A model generated the notes under the pieces. That model saw only the letters and a list, made by a program, of their open reading frames with translations, had not been told where the DNA came from and ran no database searches. Position numbers and translations under genes: made by a program. Shown in pieces: positions 8,785 to 17,310 of a stretch of 64,000 bases of DNA. Where the stretch lies: positions 1,612,001 to 1,676,000 of the forward strand of contig NZ_CP073760.1 in NCBI RefSeq assembly GCF_018399035.1. The letters run 5' to 3'. The DNA is from Thiocapsa sp. GTDB lineage: Bacteria > Pseudomonadota > Gammaproteobacteria > Chromatiales > Chromatiaceae. How positions within the stretch are numbered: the stretch's first letter is position 1; each line of letters starts with the position of its first letter.

Positions 8785-8995
8785 TAGGATGGGTAGAGCG
8801 CAGCGAAACCCATCCTCCCCGCTCCAATCCCGCGGTCCTCGTTCCCGTCTGGGTAGAGCGCAGCGAAACCCATCCAGCCCGCGCCAAGGGCATCGAACCG
8901 AAACTCCGCAACGCAGCGGTTTGGAGGATGGGTTTCGCTGCGCTCTACCCGTCCTACGCGTTGATCAAGGCTTTCGCCTTGTCGCTGAATTGTCT
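8785..8995. repeat. Family A palindromic repeat cluster (copy 3)
   Basis: It has two forward arms (GTAGAGCGCAGCGAAACCCATC at 8792 and again near 8855) and one reverse arm GGATGGGTTTCGCTGCGCTC at 8926-8945. The last ~40 bases (8956-8995) closely match 3082-3121 of copy 1, including the CAAGG..CCTTG hairpin. The duplicated unit is therefore longer than the palindrome itself. Confidence 0.85.
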
Positions 8996-9093
8996 CTTAA
9001 GACATCCTGAACCGCGTCCCACCGAGTCCGAGTTTAGCCTCGACGCCCGTCAAAAGCCGCAGCCATCAAGGGAGCACCGGACGCGGTTCAGCC

Positions 9094-12000
9094 TTACAAC
9101 AAGACCCGCTCGATCCCCCCGTTCTGGACCCGATCCAAGAAGCGCTGCTGCCAGCCCTCGCCCAGCATGCGGTCGGCCATCTCGACCACGATATAGTCGG
9201 TCTTCAGCCCCGTGTCGTCGGTGTACTTGGCCAGCCCCTGCTGGCAGGCCGGACAGGAGGTCAAGAGCTTGACCTCGCCGGCCCGGACGACGTCCTGCCC
9301 GGTGAGCGCCTGGATCCCCGCGGTCAACTCCTCCTGCTTGCGAAAGCGTACCTGGTTGGCGATGTCCGGCCGCGAGGTTCCGAGCGTGCCCGCCTCGCCG
9401 CAGCAGCGATCCGAAAGCATGACCGGTTGACCGATCAGACTCGCCGCCACCTTGAGCGGCGCATGGGTCTTCATGGGCGAGTGACAGGGGTCGTGATAGA
9501 GATACTGGACCCCTTCGACACCCTCCAGACTCACGCCCTTCTCCATTAACCACTCGTGGATATCGAGCAGTCGGCAGCCGGGGAAGATGCGCTCGAACTC
9601 GTATTTGAGCAGCTGATCCATACAGGTCCCGCAGGACACGACGACCGTGCGGATATCCATGTAATTGAGTGTATTGGCGACACGATGGAAGAGCACGCGG
9701 TTCTCCATCGTGATCTGGCGTCCACGGTCTTCAAGCCCGGCCGAGCGCTGCGGATAGCCGCAGCAGAGATAGCCGGGCGGCAGCACGGTCTGGGCGCCTT
9801 GCTCGTAGAGCATCGCGAGTGTGGCCAGCCCGACATCCGAGAAGAGCCGCTCCGAGCCGCAGCCCGGGAAGTAGAAGACCGCCTCGGCGTCCTCGGCCGC
9901 CACCTGCGGATCGCGCAGGATCGGCACCTGGGTCTTGTCCTCGAGCCCTAGAATCTGGCGGAAGGTCCGCTTGGGCAGCTCGACCCGGATCGGGCGACTG
10001 ACCAGATCCACCACCTGGCTCGCGAGCGCCGGTCGATGGCTGGTCGCGCCCGGCTTGGCGGTCCGCTGCGCGATCAGCCCCAGCGCCTTGGCGACGCGAT
10101 GGCCGAGGTTCATCCCCGCAAACCCCCACTGGGCTAGGCCTTTGCGAAGCAGTCGCACGGCACGCGGGTCCGTGACATTCAGGAACTGCATCGCCGCCCA
10201 GGAGCCGGCGTTGAATCGCTTTTTGCCGCGATCGATCAGGATACGCCGCATCCGCATGGTGACATCGCCGAAATCGATGTTCACCGGGCAGGGATTCAGA
10301 CACTTGTGGCAGACGGTGCAGTGATCCGCCACATCGTTCATCGCCTCGAAGTGACGCAGCGAGAGACCGCGACGGGTCTGCTCCTCGTAGAGGAAGGCTT
10401 CGATGATGAGCCCCGTACCCAGGATCTTGTTGCGCGGCGAATAGTTGAGATTCGCCCGCGGCACATGGGTCATGCACTTGGGCTTGCACTTACCGCAGCG
10501 CAGACAGTGTTTGACGTCGTCGTTGAGTGCACCGAGCTCGGTCTCCTCGAGGATAATGGCCTCTTGCTGCACCAATCGCAGCGACGGCGTATAGGCACCT
10601 TCCAGCCCGGAGCCCGGCATCAGCTTGCCGGGATTGAAGCGCGCGTGCGGGTCCACCCGCTTCTTGTAGGCGACGAAGGCGTCGAGCTTCTCGCGCTCGA
10701 GGAACTGCAGCTTGGTGATGCCGATGCCGTGCTCGCCCGAGATGACCCCGCCCAGATCGGTCGCCAGCGCCATGATGCGCGCGACCAGGCGGTCGGCCTC
10801 CTGGAGCATGGCGTAGTCCGATGAATGCACCGGGATGTTGGTGTGCACGTTGCCGTCGCCGGCGTGCATGTGCAGGGCGACGAAGAGACGCGAGTCGCGA
10901 AATTGGGCGTGGATCTCGGTCAGGCGCTCGCGTACTCGGGCCAGATCCTGGCCCGAGAAGATCTCGTTGAGTCGATCGGCCACCTCGGTGCGCATCGATT
11001 GACGCAGGTCGCGGCGGAGCATCATGGACAGCAAGGTATCGCCGTCGCGAATACGGGCCTTCTCGGTGTCGCTCAGTCGATCCAGATGCTCCACGGCGGG
11101 CGCGTCCAAACCGCTCAGGAGGGTCTGCCAGCGCTGCCGCGCGGCTTGCACGGCCTCGCGCGCCGCATCGCGTTTGGCGCTCAGGATGGCGACGGCCTCG
11201 GCCGAGTCCTGATACTCGCCCTCCCCGCGGGCCCCGGCAAGATCACGGGCAAGATCGCCGGCGAGATACTCGAGCACCGCCCCCATGATGGCGTCCTTGT
11301 TGCGGATCGACTGCTCGATATTCATGCGCTCGATGCCGCGGCTGTAGTCGCCGAGCCGGTCGAGCGGGATGACCACGTCCTCGTTGATCTTGAAGGCGTT
11401 GGTGTGGCGCGAGATGGCGGCGGTGCGGGCACGATCGAGCCAAAACCGTTTGCGTGCCTCCGGGCTGACCGCGATGAAACCCTCCCCGTCGCGCGCCTTG
11501 GCGAGTGTCACGACTTGCGCGGCGGCCGTATCGACCAGCGCCTCGTCGTCGCTCACCAGATCCGCGATCAGCACCATCTTGGGCAGCTCGCGACGCGCCG
11601 CCTTGGTGGTGTAATCCACCGCGCGAACATAGCGCTCGTCGAGATGCTCGAGCCCGGCCATCTGCACGCCCGGCAGGGCTTCGAGATAGTCCTTGATCTC
11701 GACGATCGCCGGCACGGCCAGATCCAGATCCGTCCCGAAGAACTCCAGACAGACGGTCCGCACATGATCCGGCATCCGATGCAGGACGAAGCGCGCCGAG
11801 GTGATGATCCCGTCGCAGCCTTCCTTTTGAACACCGGGCAGACCGGAGAGGAATTTGTCCGTCACGTCCTTGCCGAGACCGACCTTGCGCAGGGCGGAGC
11901 CCGGCATTTCAAGGATCTCGGGCTCGCCCTTGGGCGTGACACCGTCGGGCAGGAAGCGTCGGATACGAAACCGCACAAGCGGTTGCTCGTGGATCTTGCC

Positions 12001-12978
12001 GAGGTTGTGATCCAGTCGCTCGACCTCGAGCCAGTCCGCATCGGGCGTCACCATCCGCCAGGAGGCCAGATTGTCCAACGCCGTGCCCCAAAGGACGGCC
12101 TTCTTGCCGCCCGCGTTCATCGCGACATTGCCGCCGATGCAGGAGGCATCCTGCGACGTGGGATCGACCGCGAACGCCAGACCGGACCGGTCGGCCAGAT
12201 CCGAGACCCGACGCGTGACCACCCCGGCGCCGCAACGCACCGTCGGCACGACGCCCTCGACGCCTGGCAGCGCGATCCGCTCCACACCCGAGAGGTCTTC
12301 CAGCTTCTCGGTGTTGATGACGGCCGTCATCGCTTGAAGCGGCACGGCCGAGCCGGTGTAGCCGGTGCCGCCGCCGCGCGGGATCAGCGTCAGACCGGCG
12401 TCGATACAGGCCCGCACGATCGGCGCGATCTCCTCCTCGGTGTCGGGGGAAATGACCACGAAGGGCATCTCCACGCGCCAGTCGGTCGCATCCGTCGCAT
12501 GCGAGACCCGCGCCAGACCGCCGAAGTCCAGGTTGTCCTTGTGCGTGATCCCGGCGAGCGCCTTGCGCAAACGGGTGCGCTGTGCCTTTTCCTGCTCGAA
12601 CCAGTCCGCAAAGCGTTGAACGGCCGCCCGCGCTGCGGCCAAAAGCTCGCCGGCCTGCTGGTTCTCGTTGAGCCGCAGCTCGAACTGATCCAGCCGATGC
12701 GTCAGCGCCTCCAGCAGGAGACCGCGACGCTTCGGGTTGTCGAGCAGGTCGTCCTGCAGATAGGGGTTGCGCGTCACCACCCACATGTCCCCGAGCACCT
12801 CGAAGAGCATCCGCGCCGAACGTCCGGTCCGCCGGCTGCCGCGCAGCTCCTCGATCAGGCGCCACAGGGGCTCACCCAAGAAGCGGATCACGATCTCCCG
12901 GTCGGAGAAAGAGGTGTAGTTGTAGGGGATCTCGCGGATCCGTTGCTGGACAGCGGCAGTCATATCGAATCTGGTCAT
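9094..12978 (-). CDS. DUF3683-type FAD/FMN and 4Fe-4S oxidoreductase (D-lactate/glycolate dehydrogenase-like fusion)
   Basis: A 1294-residue multidomain enzyme. In order: an N-terminal DUF3683-like region ([19 protein letters not shown]); an FAD-binding PCMH domain with [13 protein letters not shown] near residue 200; an FAD-oxidase C domain with GDGNVHTN near 706 and SGEHGIG near 749; two 4Fe-4S motifs, [11 protein letters not shown] (~823) and [12 protein letters not shown] (~886). Two CCG domains follow: PGCGSERL (~1038) with LCCGYPQ (~1072), and DPCHSP (~1160) with RCCGEAG (~1190). The architecture joins GlcD-, GlcF- and GlpC-like parts and suggests oxidation of a 2-hydroxyacid with electrons passed through Fe-S centres to quinone. 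The substrate is unknown. ATG 12978 or 12963 is the likely start; an in-frame ATG at 13017 would add an unusual leader. Confidence 0.88.
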   Translation of the reverse strand: MTRFDMTAAVQQRIREIPYNYTSFSDREIVIRFLGEPLWRLIEELRGSRRTGRSARMLFEVLGDMWVVTRNPYLQDDLLDNPKRRGLLLEALTHRLDQFELRLNENQQAGELLAAARAAVQRFADWFEQEKAQRTRLRKALAGITHKDNLDFGGLARVSHATDATDWRVEMPFVVISPDTEEEIAPIVRACIDAGLTLIPRGGGTGYTGSAVPLQAMTAVINTEKLEDLSGVERIALPGVEGVVPTVRCGAGVVTRRVSDLADRSGLAFAVDPTSQDASCIGGNVAMNAGGKKAVLWGTALDNLASWRMVTPDADWLEVERLDHNLGKIHEQPLVRFRIRRFLPDGVTPKGEPEILEMPGSALRKVGLGKDVTDKFLSGLPGVQKEGCDGIITSARFVLHRMPDHVRTVCLEFFGTDLDLAVPAIVEIKDYLEALPGVQMAGLEHLDERYVRAVDYTTKAARRELPKMVLIADLVSDDEALVDTAAAQVVTLAKARDGEGFIAVSPEARKRFWLDRARTAAISRHTNAFKINEDVVIPLDRLGDYSRGIERMNIEQSIRNKDAIMGAVLEYLAGDLARDLAGARGEGEYQDSAEAVAILSAKRDAAREAVQAARQRWQTLLSGLDAPAVEHLDRLSDTEKARIRDGDTLLSMMLRRDLRQSMRTEVADRLNEIFSGQDLARVRERLTEIHAQFRDSRLFVALHMHAGDGNVHTNIPVHSSDYAMLQEADRLVARIMALATDLGGVISGEHGIGITKLQFLEREKLDAFVAYKKRVDPHARFNPGKLMPGSGLEGAYTPSLRLVQQEAIILEETELGALNDDVKHCLRCGKCKPKCMTHVPRANLNYSPRNKILGTGLIIEAFLYEEQTRRGLSLRHFEAMNDVADHCTVCHKCLNPCPVNIDFGDVTMRMRRILIDRGKKRFNAGSWAAMQFLNVTDPRAVRLLRKGLAQWGFAGMNLGHRVAKALGLIAQRTAKPGATSHRPALASQVVDLVSRPIRVELPKRTFRQILGLEDKTQVPILRDPQVAAEDAEAVFYFPGCGSERLFSDVGLATLAMLYEQGAQTVLPPGYLCCGYPQRSAGLEDRGRQITMENRVLFHRVANTLNYMDIRTVVVSCGTCMDQLLKYEFERIFPGCRLLDIHEWLMEKGVSLEGVEGVQYLYHDPCHSPMKTHAPLKVAASLIGQPVMLSDRCCGEAGTLGTSRPDIANQVRFRKQEELTAGIQALTGQDVVRAGEVKLLTSCPACQQGLAKYTDDTGLKTDYIVVEMADRMLGEGWQQRFLDRVQNGGIERVLL

Positions 12979-13401
12979 CGGCGGTAGTTTCTTGCACTGC
13001 ACAAAATGGTACAGCAAAGGCCACTCACGATGGCCATGCGGTTGACGAGGCTGCCCGCGGGGTCGAGCTGTTTCAGCGTATCGACGATGCGGTGCGCGAG
13101 CCGCACGAGCTCACGCTGGAACCGGCATACGCACCGGCTAGGTTGAGGTTGAGACCTCGTAGTGCACCACGGCAGATGTGTCGAGACCGTTCGTTGTCGT
13201 TGTCGTTGTCGTTGTCGTAATCGACCATCGACACGACCACGATTCCGACAACGACAACGACAACGACAACGACAAAATGATCTCGGACGGTCTCGGTATC
13301 TCTGCACCTCTCCGTTGGATAAGGAACTTCGGAAAGATCGATTGACCTTCCATTGACTTGGGTCAAACGGTCGTCGCTCGATCCCGGTTAGGTTTGCGCG
13401 G
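12979..13401. other. Divergent intergenic region
   Basis: Apart from the hexamer hairpin, a coding-like stretch runs on the minus strand at about 13021-13131 (reads [20 protein letters not shown]). It has no convincing start and may be a remnant. Promoters for the oxidoreductase and the radical SAM gene must lie here, but none could be pointed out with confidence. Confidence 0.4.
13172..13305. repeat. Large inverted repeat built on GTTGTC hexamers
   Basis: Four GTTGTC units (13193-13216) face four GACAAC units (13247-13270), giving a perfect 27-bp stem (13191-13217 with 13246-13272). A 9-bp outer stem, CGAGACCGT (13182-13190) with ACGGTCTCG (13287-13295), and a 5-bp GCAGA/TCTGC pair enclose it. 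The loop contains AATCG and CGATT, which can pair further. It lies between divergent genes, so a transcribed strand could form a long hairpin. Confidence 0.9.
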
Positions 13402-14376
13402 ATGTCTGCCCCCCCGACCCAGCACCGCACGCTCAGCGCTCGCGTCAACACCTTCGGTCAGTACCTGCTGAGCCGTTATGGTCAGCGGGTGCACAAGCTC
13501 GCGCTGAACGCGGGGTTTACCTGCCCCAATCGCGACGGTCAAAAAGGCATCGGCGGCTGCACCTTCTGCAACAACGTCTCCTTCAGCCCCAACGCCAAGG
13601 CGCCGGCACCGATCGCGGAGCAGCTCGATGCCGGGCGCGCGGTCATCGCCAAACGCACCGGGGCACGGCGCTTCATGGCCTACTTTCAGGCCTACACCAA
13701 CACCTACGACCCGATCGAGACGCTGCGCGAGCGCTACGACTCCGCACTCGTCCATCCGGACGTCATCGGACTCTCGGTCGGCACACGCCCGGACTGCGTC
13801 CCGGAAGCCGTGTTGGACCTACTTGCCCGCTATCGCGCACGCGGCAAGGAGATCTGGCTTGAGCTGGGCCTTCAGTCGGCAAACGATCGCACGCTCGAAC
13901 GGGTCAATCGCGGGCACGACTTCGCAGACTTCCGAACCGCCGTCGCGGCCGCTCGCCGTCGCGGGATCCCGGTCTGCGCACACCTGATCGTCGGACTCCC
14001 GGGCGAGGGGCGCGACGCGGCCTTGTCGAGCCTGGAGCGCGTGCTCGAGCTCGGTGTGGAGGGATTGAAGATCCATCCGCTGCATGTCGTGCGCCACACC
14101 CGCTTGGCGATCGACTGGCGACGCGGCGACTACACACCGCTCGAGCTCGACGACTACGTGAACATCTGCGCCGACATGGTCGAGCGCACGCCGCCCGAGG
14201 TGACCTTTCATCGCCTTACCGGGACCGCCTCGCGCGATGTTCTGCTCGCGCCCGCGTGGTGCAACCGCAAATGGGCGGTGCTGAACGCCATCGAAGCGGA
14301 GCTTTACCGGCGCGGCGCGCACCAAGGCGATCATGCCGCGCCCGCTTCCCATCCAAAACTTGCAAGCTCAGCCTGA
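13402..14376 (+). CDS. yhcC: TIGR01212-family radical SAM protein (YhcC-like)
   Basis: A 324-residue radical SAM protein. The cluster-binding region CPNRDGQKGIGGCTFC (residues ~41-56) has the long first spacing and final CxxC typical of E. coli YhcC and TIGR01212. Other matches are FMAYFQAYTNTY, SVGTRPDCVP, ELGLQSANDRTLERVNRGH and AHLIVGLPGE, which form the SAM-barrel core. The biochemical role of YhcC is not established. The next gene, ubiU, starts 19 bases later, so this gene is probably part of a ubiU-ubiV transcript. Confidence 0.88.
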   Translation: MSAPPTQHRTLSARVNTFGQYLLSRYGQRVHKLALNAGFTCPNRDGQKGIGGCTFCNNVSFSPNAKAPAPIAEQLDAGRAVIAKRTGARRFMAYFQAYTNTYDPIETLRERYDSALVHPDVIGLSVGTRPDCVPEAVLDLLARYRARGKEIWLELGLQSANDRTLERVNRGHDFADFRTAVAAARRRGIPVCAHLIVGLPGEGRDAALSSLERVLELGVEGLKIHPLHVVRHTRLAIDWRRGDYTPLELDDYVNICADMVERTPPEVTFHRLTGTASRDVLLAPAWCNRKWAVLNAIEAELYRRGAHQGDHAAPASHPKLASSA

Positions 14377-14395
14377 CCCTCGGAGACCACCCTGT

Positions 14396-15391
14396 ATGGA
14401 GCTCGTCTGTCCTGCCGGCAATCTGCCGTCGCTCAAGGCCGCCGTCGACAACGGCGCCGACGCCGTTTATATCGGGTTTCGCGACGACACCAATGCCCGT
14501 CACTTCGCCGGCCTGAACTTCGGTGAAAAACAGATCCGCGAGGGTCTGAAATACGCCCGCGACCGCAAGGTCAAGGTCTTCGTCGCCGTGAACACCTACG
14601 CCCAGCCGAGCGGCTGGTCGCGCTGGACCGCCGCGGTCGACCGGGCCGCGGACCTGGCTGTCGATGCCCTGATCCTGGCGGATATGGGCGTGCTCGACTA
14701 TGCCGCCGAGCGTCATCCGAACCTCACTCTGCATCTCTCGGTGCAGGGCTCGGCGACCAATCCGGCCGCAATCGGCTTCATGCATCGCCATTTCGGGATC
14801 CGTCGCGTCGTGGTGCCGCGCGTGCTCTCGCTCGCCCAAGTCGCGAACCTGATCGAGAACGTCGAGGTTCCGGTCGAGATCTTCGGCTTCGGCAGTCTCT
14901 GCGTCATGGTTGAAGGCCGCTGCCTGCTGTCTTCCTATGCCAGCGGTCAGTCGCCCAACACCTACGGCGCCTGCTCGCCGGCCGCGCACGTGGAGTGGCG
15001 CGACACCCCGCAGGGTCAGGAGACCCGGCTCGGCGGCGTCCTCATCGAGCGACGCGGACACGGCGAGCCGGCCGGTTATCCGACGCTCTGCAAGGGACGC
15101 TTCACCGTCGAGGGCGAGATCCGTCATGCCATCGAGGAGCCGACCAGCCTGAACACGCTCGACATCCTGCCGGGCATCCTCGCGGCGGGCGTGAGCGCCA
15201 TCAAGCTCGAAGGGCGTCAACGCAGCACCCGCTATGTCTCGCAGGTCACCGGGGTGTGGCGCGAGGCGATCGATGCCTGCAAGCGCAATCCGCAGGCGTT
15301 TCGCGCGAAAGAGAGCTGGCATCAAACCCTTGCCCAGGTCTCGGAGGGTGCGCAGACGACCATCGGCCCTTATCACCGGCCCTGGCATTAG
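14396..15391 (+). CDS. ubiU: UbiU, O2-independent ubiquinone hydroxylation protein (peptidase U32 family)
   Basis: A 331-residue U32-family protein. Cysteines at positions 169, 176, 193 and 232, counted from ATG 14396, match in number and position the four ligands of the 4Fe-4S cluster known in E. coli UbiU. That agreement also supports this start over the upstream in-frame ATG 14333. UbiU works as a complex with UbiV to hydroxylate ubiquinone precursors without oxygen, with prephenate as the known oxygen donor in E. coli. ubiV follows after a 145-base gap containing a perfect palindrome. The family is often mis-annotated as a collagenase or protease. Confidence 0.93.
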   Translation: MELVCPAGNLPSLKAAVDNGADAVYIGFRDDTNARHFAGLNFGEKQIREGLKYARDRKVKVFVAVNTYAQPSGWSRWTAAVDRAADLAVDALILADMGVLDYAAERHPNLTLHLSVQGSATNPAAIGFMHRHFGIRRVVVPRVLSLAQVANLIENVEVPVEIFGFGSLCVMVEGRCLLSSYASGQSPNTYGACSPAAHVEWRDTPQGQETRLGGVLIERRGHGEPAGYPTLCKGRFTVEGEIRHAIEEPTSLNTLDILPGILAAGVSAIKLEGRQRSTRYVSQVTGVWREAIDACKRNPQAFRAKESWHQTLAQVSEGAQTTIGPYHRPWH

Positions 15392-15428
15392 ACCAAGCCT
15401 CTCGGCCGCCCTCGGCGTAAGACGGCCG

Positions 15429-15458
15429 TGTAGGGGCGACTTAAGTCGCCCCTACACA
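15429..15458. repeat. Perfect 30-bp palindrome between ubiU and ubiV
   Basis: GTGTAGGGGCGACTT followed directly by its exact reverse complement AAGTCGCCCCTACAC. It is GC-rich with no loop and no T-run on either side, so it looks like a REP-type element rather than a classical terminator. It could attenuate or stabilise the ubiU-ubiV mRNA. Confidence 0.9.
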
Positions 15459-15536
15459 ACGTGCAGACATCCGCGCTCGGAATGCCTAATCCCGCAAATC
15501 GCCATAATCTTCGATGAGTCTTGATCCGGAACGACG

Positions 15537-16472
15537 ATGACAATGGATTCCATGCAGAGCCAATCGCCACGCCCGCGCCTTTCACTCGGCCCGATCCTCT
15601 ATCATTGGCCGCGCGAGCAGGTCCTCGACTTTTATGCCGAGATGCTCGAGACCCCGGTCGACGTCATCTATCTCGGCGAGACCATCTGCTCGAAGCGGCG
15701 CTTGCTGCGCCCGGAGGATTACTGGGAGCTGGCCGAGCGTGTTGCCGCCGCGGGCAAGCAGGCGGTGATCTCGACACTGGCCCTGATCGAATCCGACGGC
15801 GAGCTCAAGACCCTCAAACGTATCTGTGCCGACGAGCGCTTTCTCGTCGAGGCCAACGATCTGGCCGCACTGGAGTTTCTCGAAGGCCGCCCCTTCGTGG
15901 CCGGCCACTCGATCAACCTCTACAACCAACGCACCCTATCCTTCCTCGTCGCCCGCGGACTGAAACGCTGGGTCCTGCCGGTGGAGCTCGGCCGCGAGAC
16001 CGCCGCCGACCTGCTGGCCGCGCGCGCGGACGGCGTGGAATGCGAGTTGTTCGCCTTCGGGCGCCTGCCGCTCGCCTATTCGGCGCGCTGCTTCACCGCC
16101 TACAACCGCGATCTGCCCAAGGACGACTGCCGGTTCTGTTGCGCCGACTACCCGGATGGCCTACTGGTCGCGACCCAGGACGGCGAGCCCTTCCTGGCGC
16201 TGAACGGCATCCAGACCCAATCGGCCGGCACCCATAATCTGCTGCCGTCGCTTCAGGAGGTCACGCGCATGGGTGTGGATCTGCTGCGCATCAGCCCCCA
16301 GTCGCAAAACACCGCGGGCATCATCGATGTCTTCGCCGCCTGTCTGGCCGGCGATATGGATCTCGCGGCCGGCATGTCGAAGCTGCGCGACTGGACCCCA
16401 TCGGGCCTTTGCGACGGGTATTGGACGGGCCAGGCCGGCATCGCCAACAGCCCGATGGAGCGGCGGCTTTAG
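15537..16472 (+). CDS. ubiV: UbiV, O2-independent ubiquinone hydroxylation protein (peptidase U32 family)
   Basis: A 311-residue U32-family protein, partner of UbiU. Four candidate 4Fe-4S ligands are visible: Cys51 (LGETICSKRR), Cys185, Cys198 and Cys202 (SARCFTAYNRDLPKDDC followed by RFCC). The spacing equals that of the E. coli UbiV ligands C39, C180, C193 and C197. Function: anaerobic hydroxylation steps in ubiquinone synthesis. Starts at 15543 or 15552 are also possible, as the N-terminal dozen residues are not conserved. A repeat cluster follows, then ubiT on the opposite strand. Confidence 0.92.
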   Translation: MTMDSMQSQSPRPRLSLGPILYHWPREQVLDFYAEMLETPVDVIYLGETICSKRRLLRPEDYWELAERVAAAGKQAVISTLALIESDGELKTLKRICADERFLVEANDLAALEFLEGRPFVAGHSINLYNQRTLSFLVARGLKRWVLPVELGRETAADLLAARADGVECELFAFGRLPLAYSARCFTAYNRDLPKDDCRFCCADYPDGLLVATQDGEPFLALNGIQTQSAGTHNLLPSLQEVTRMGVDLLRISPQSQNTAGIIDVFAACLAGDMDLAAGMSKLRDWTPSGLCDGYWTGQAGIANSPMERRL

Positions 16473-16513
16473 ACTCGTCGATCCGCTCGGTTTAACTCGG
16501 GCCCTAGCGGTAC

Positions 16514-16566
16514 ATGGCGCGGAGCGACATGGTCGAGGCGTGACACCGCGGAGCGGATGTCACGCG
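16514..16566. repeat. Family C palindromic repeat (copy 1)
   Basis: GTGACACCGCGGAGCGGATG then TCACG forms a GTGACA/TGTCAC stem, preceded by a GGCGCGGAGCGAC arm. Further copies lie at 40351-40408 and 53501-53556. It lies directly beside a family B element, making a composite. Confidence 0.8.
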
Positions 16567-16578
16567 TTCCTTAGCTCG

Positions 16579-16741
16579 GAGGTTGTGCCGAGCCGTGCGA
16601 GGCACAACCGACCGTCGGCGCAAGTTGTGCTTCCTGTCGTCAGCACAACCTACAGGGAACTCGGCGGTCACGCTCAAAGCCTGGGAAATCCGCGGGCAAG
16701 TAGGTTGTGCCGAGCCGTGCGAGGCACAACCAACCGTCGGC
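16579..16741. repeat. Family B palindromic repeat, two units (copy 1)
   Basis: The unit is GGTTGTGCC, an 11-base loop, then GGCACAACC, joined by CGTCGGCG to a second hairpin (AAGTTGTGCTTCC ... CAGCACAACC). A complete unit spans 16579-16654. A half unit, GTAGGTTGTGCCGAGC to CACAACC, lies at 16700-16741, 9 bases from the ubiT stop codon. Other copies are at 37854-37930 and 54898-54974. Confidence 0.85.
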
Positions 16742-16749
16742 GGTCCCGC

Positions 16750-17214
16750 TCAACGACCCGGAAAGCGCAGCCCCGCCATGCGATCGAGCGCCCGCGTGAG
16801 CGGCGCCCAGCGCGCCGGCGGCTCGAAGGCGTCCAAGAAATTCTTCAGATAGAGTCCCAGCTCGGTATCCCCGGACATCCGCAGGCGGCGCTGAAAAAAC
16901 AGCGTATCCGCATCCTCGCGCCGAGCGGCCAACAGCATAAATTCGCGCAAACCGCCGGCAACGCTGGCGTCAGGCGGCAGATCCTTGCCATATCCACTAA
17001 TATGCCCGCCGCTCACACCCAGACAGTAGCGAACCCCGACATCGTCGATCTCGATACCGACCCGACGACCGTCCAGGAAATCCAGCTCGCCTTCCGCGAG
17101 CGACTCCTTCATGACCTGATTCAACACAGTCGCCAGTGTTTGGCTGTGCAAAACACTCGGGATCAGGCGCAGGGGGAAGGTCAAGGGAAACAACAAACGC
17201 TGAGCAGAGGGCAT
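16750..17214 (-). CDS. ubiT: UbiT, SCP2-domain accessory factor for anaerobic ubiquinone synthesis
   Basis: A 154-residue SCP2-type lipid-binding protein. The diagnostic stretch LAARREDADTLFFQRRL followed by SGDTELGLYLKN closely resembles E. coli UbiT (YhbT), and an earlier LDFLDGRRVGIEIDD fits the same family. UbiT binds isoprenoid ubiquinone intermediates and is required with UbiU and UbiV for oxygen-independent ubiquinone synthesis. It is encoded on the opposite strand to ubiU-ubiV and downstream of a lytic transglycosylase gene (96-base gap), so its regulation may be separate. Confidence 0.9.
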   Translation of the reverse strand: MPSAQRLLFPLTFPLRLIPSVLHSQTLATVLNQVMKESLAEGELDFLDGRRVGIEIDDVGVRYCLGVSGGHISGYGKDLPPDASVAGGLREFMLLAARREDADTLFFQRRLRMSGDTELGLYLKNFLDAFEPPARWAPLTRALDRMAGLRFPGR

Positions 17215-17310
17215 GGTCGTTCTCGCACCAAGATGATCGTGTGGGCAACCGCGGATTATCCGCTTGGCGTCGCCTTCCCCCGAATGATCCAGGTCAATCG
17301 TCGCGGACCC

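Noticed and set aside
10825..12987. 720-codon plus-strand frame opposite the oxidoreductase
   Set aside because: Antisense shadow; His/Arg-rich composition and no motifs.
13138..13366. Frames encoding SLSLSLSL, TTTTTTTT or VVVVVVVV
   Set aside because: Simple translation of the GTTGTC hexamer repeat, not a protein gene.
14216..15388. 390-codon minus-strand frame over ubiU
   Set aside because: Antisense to ubiU, which has all four conserved Cys ligands.
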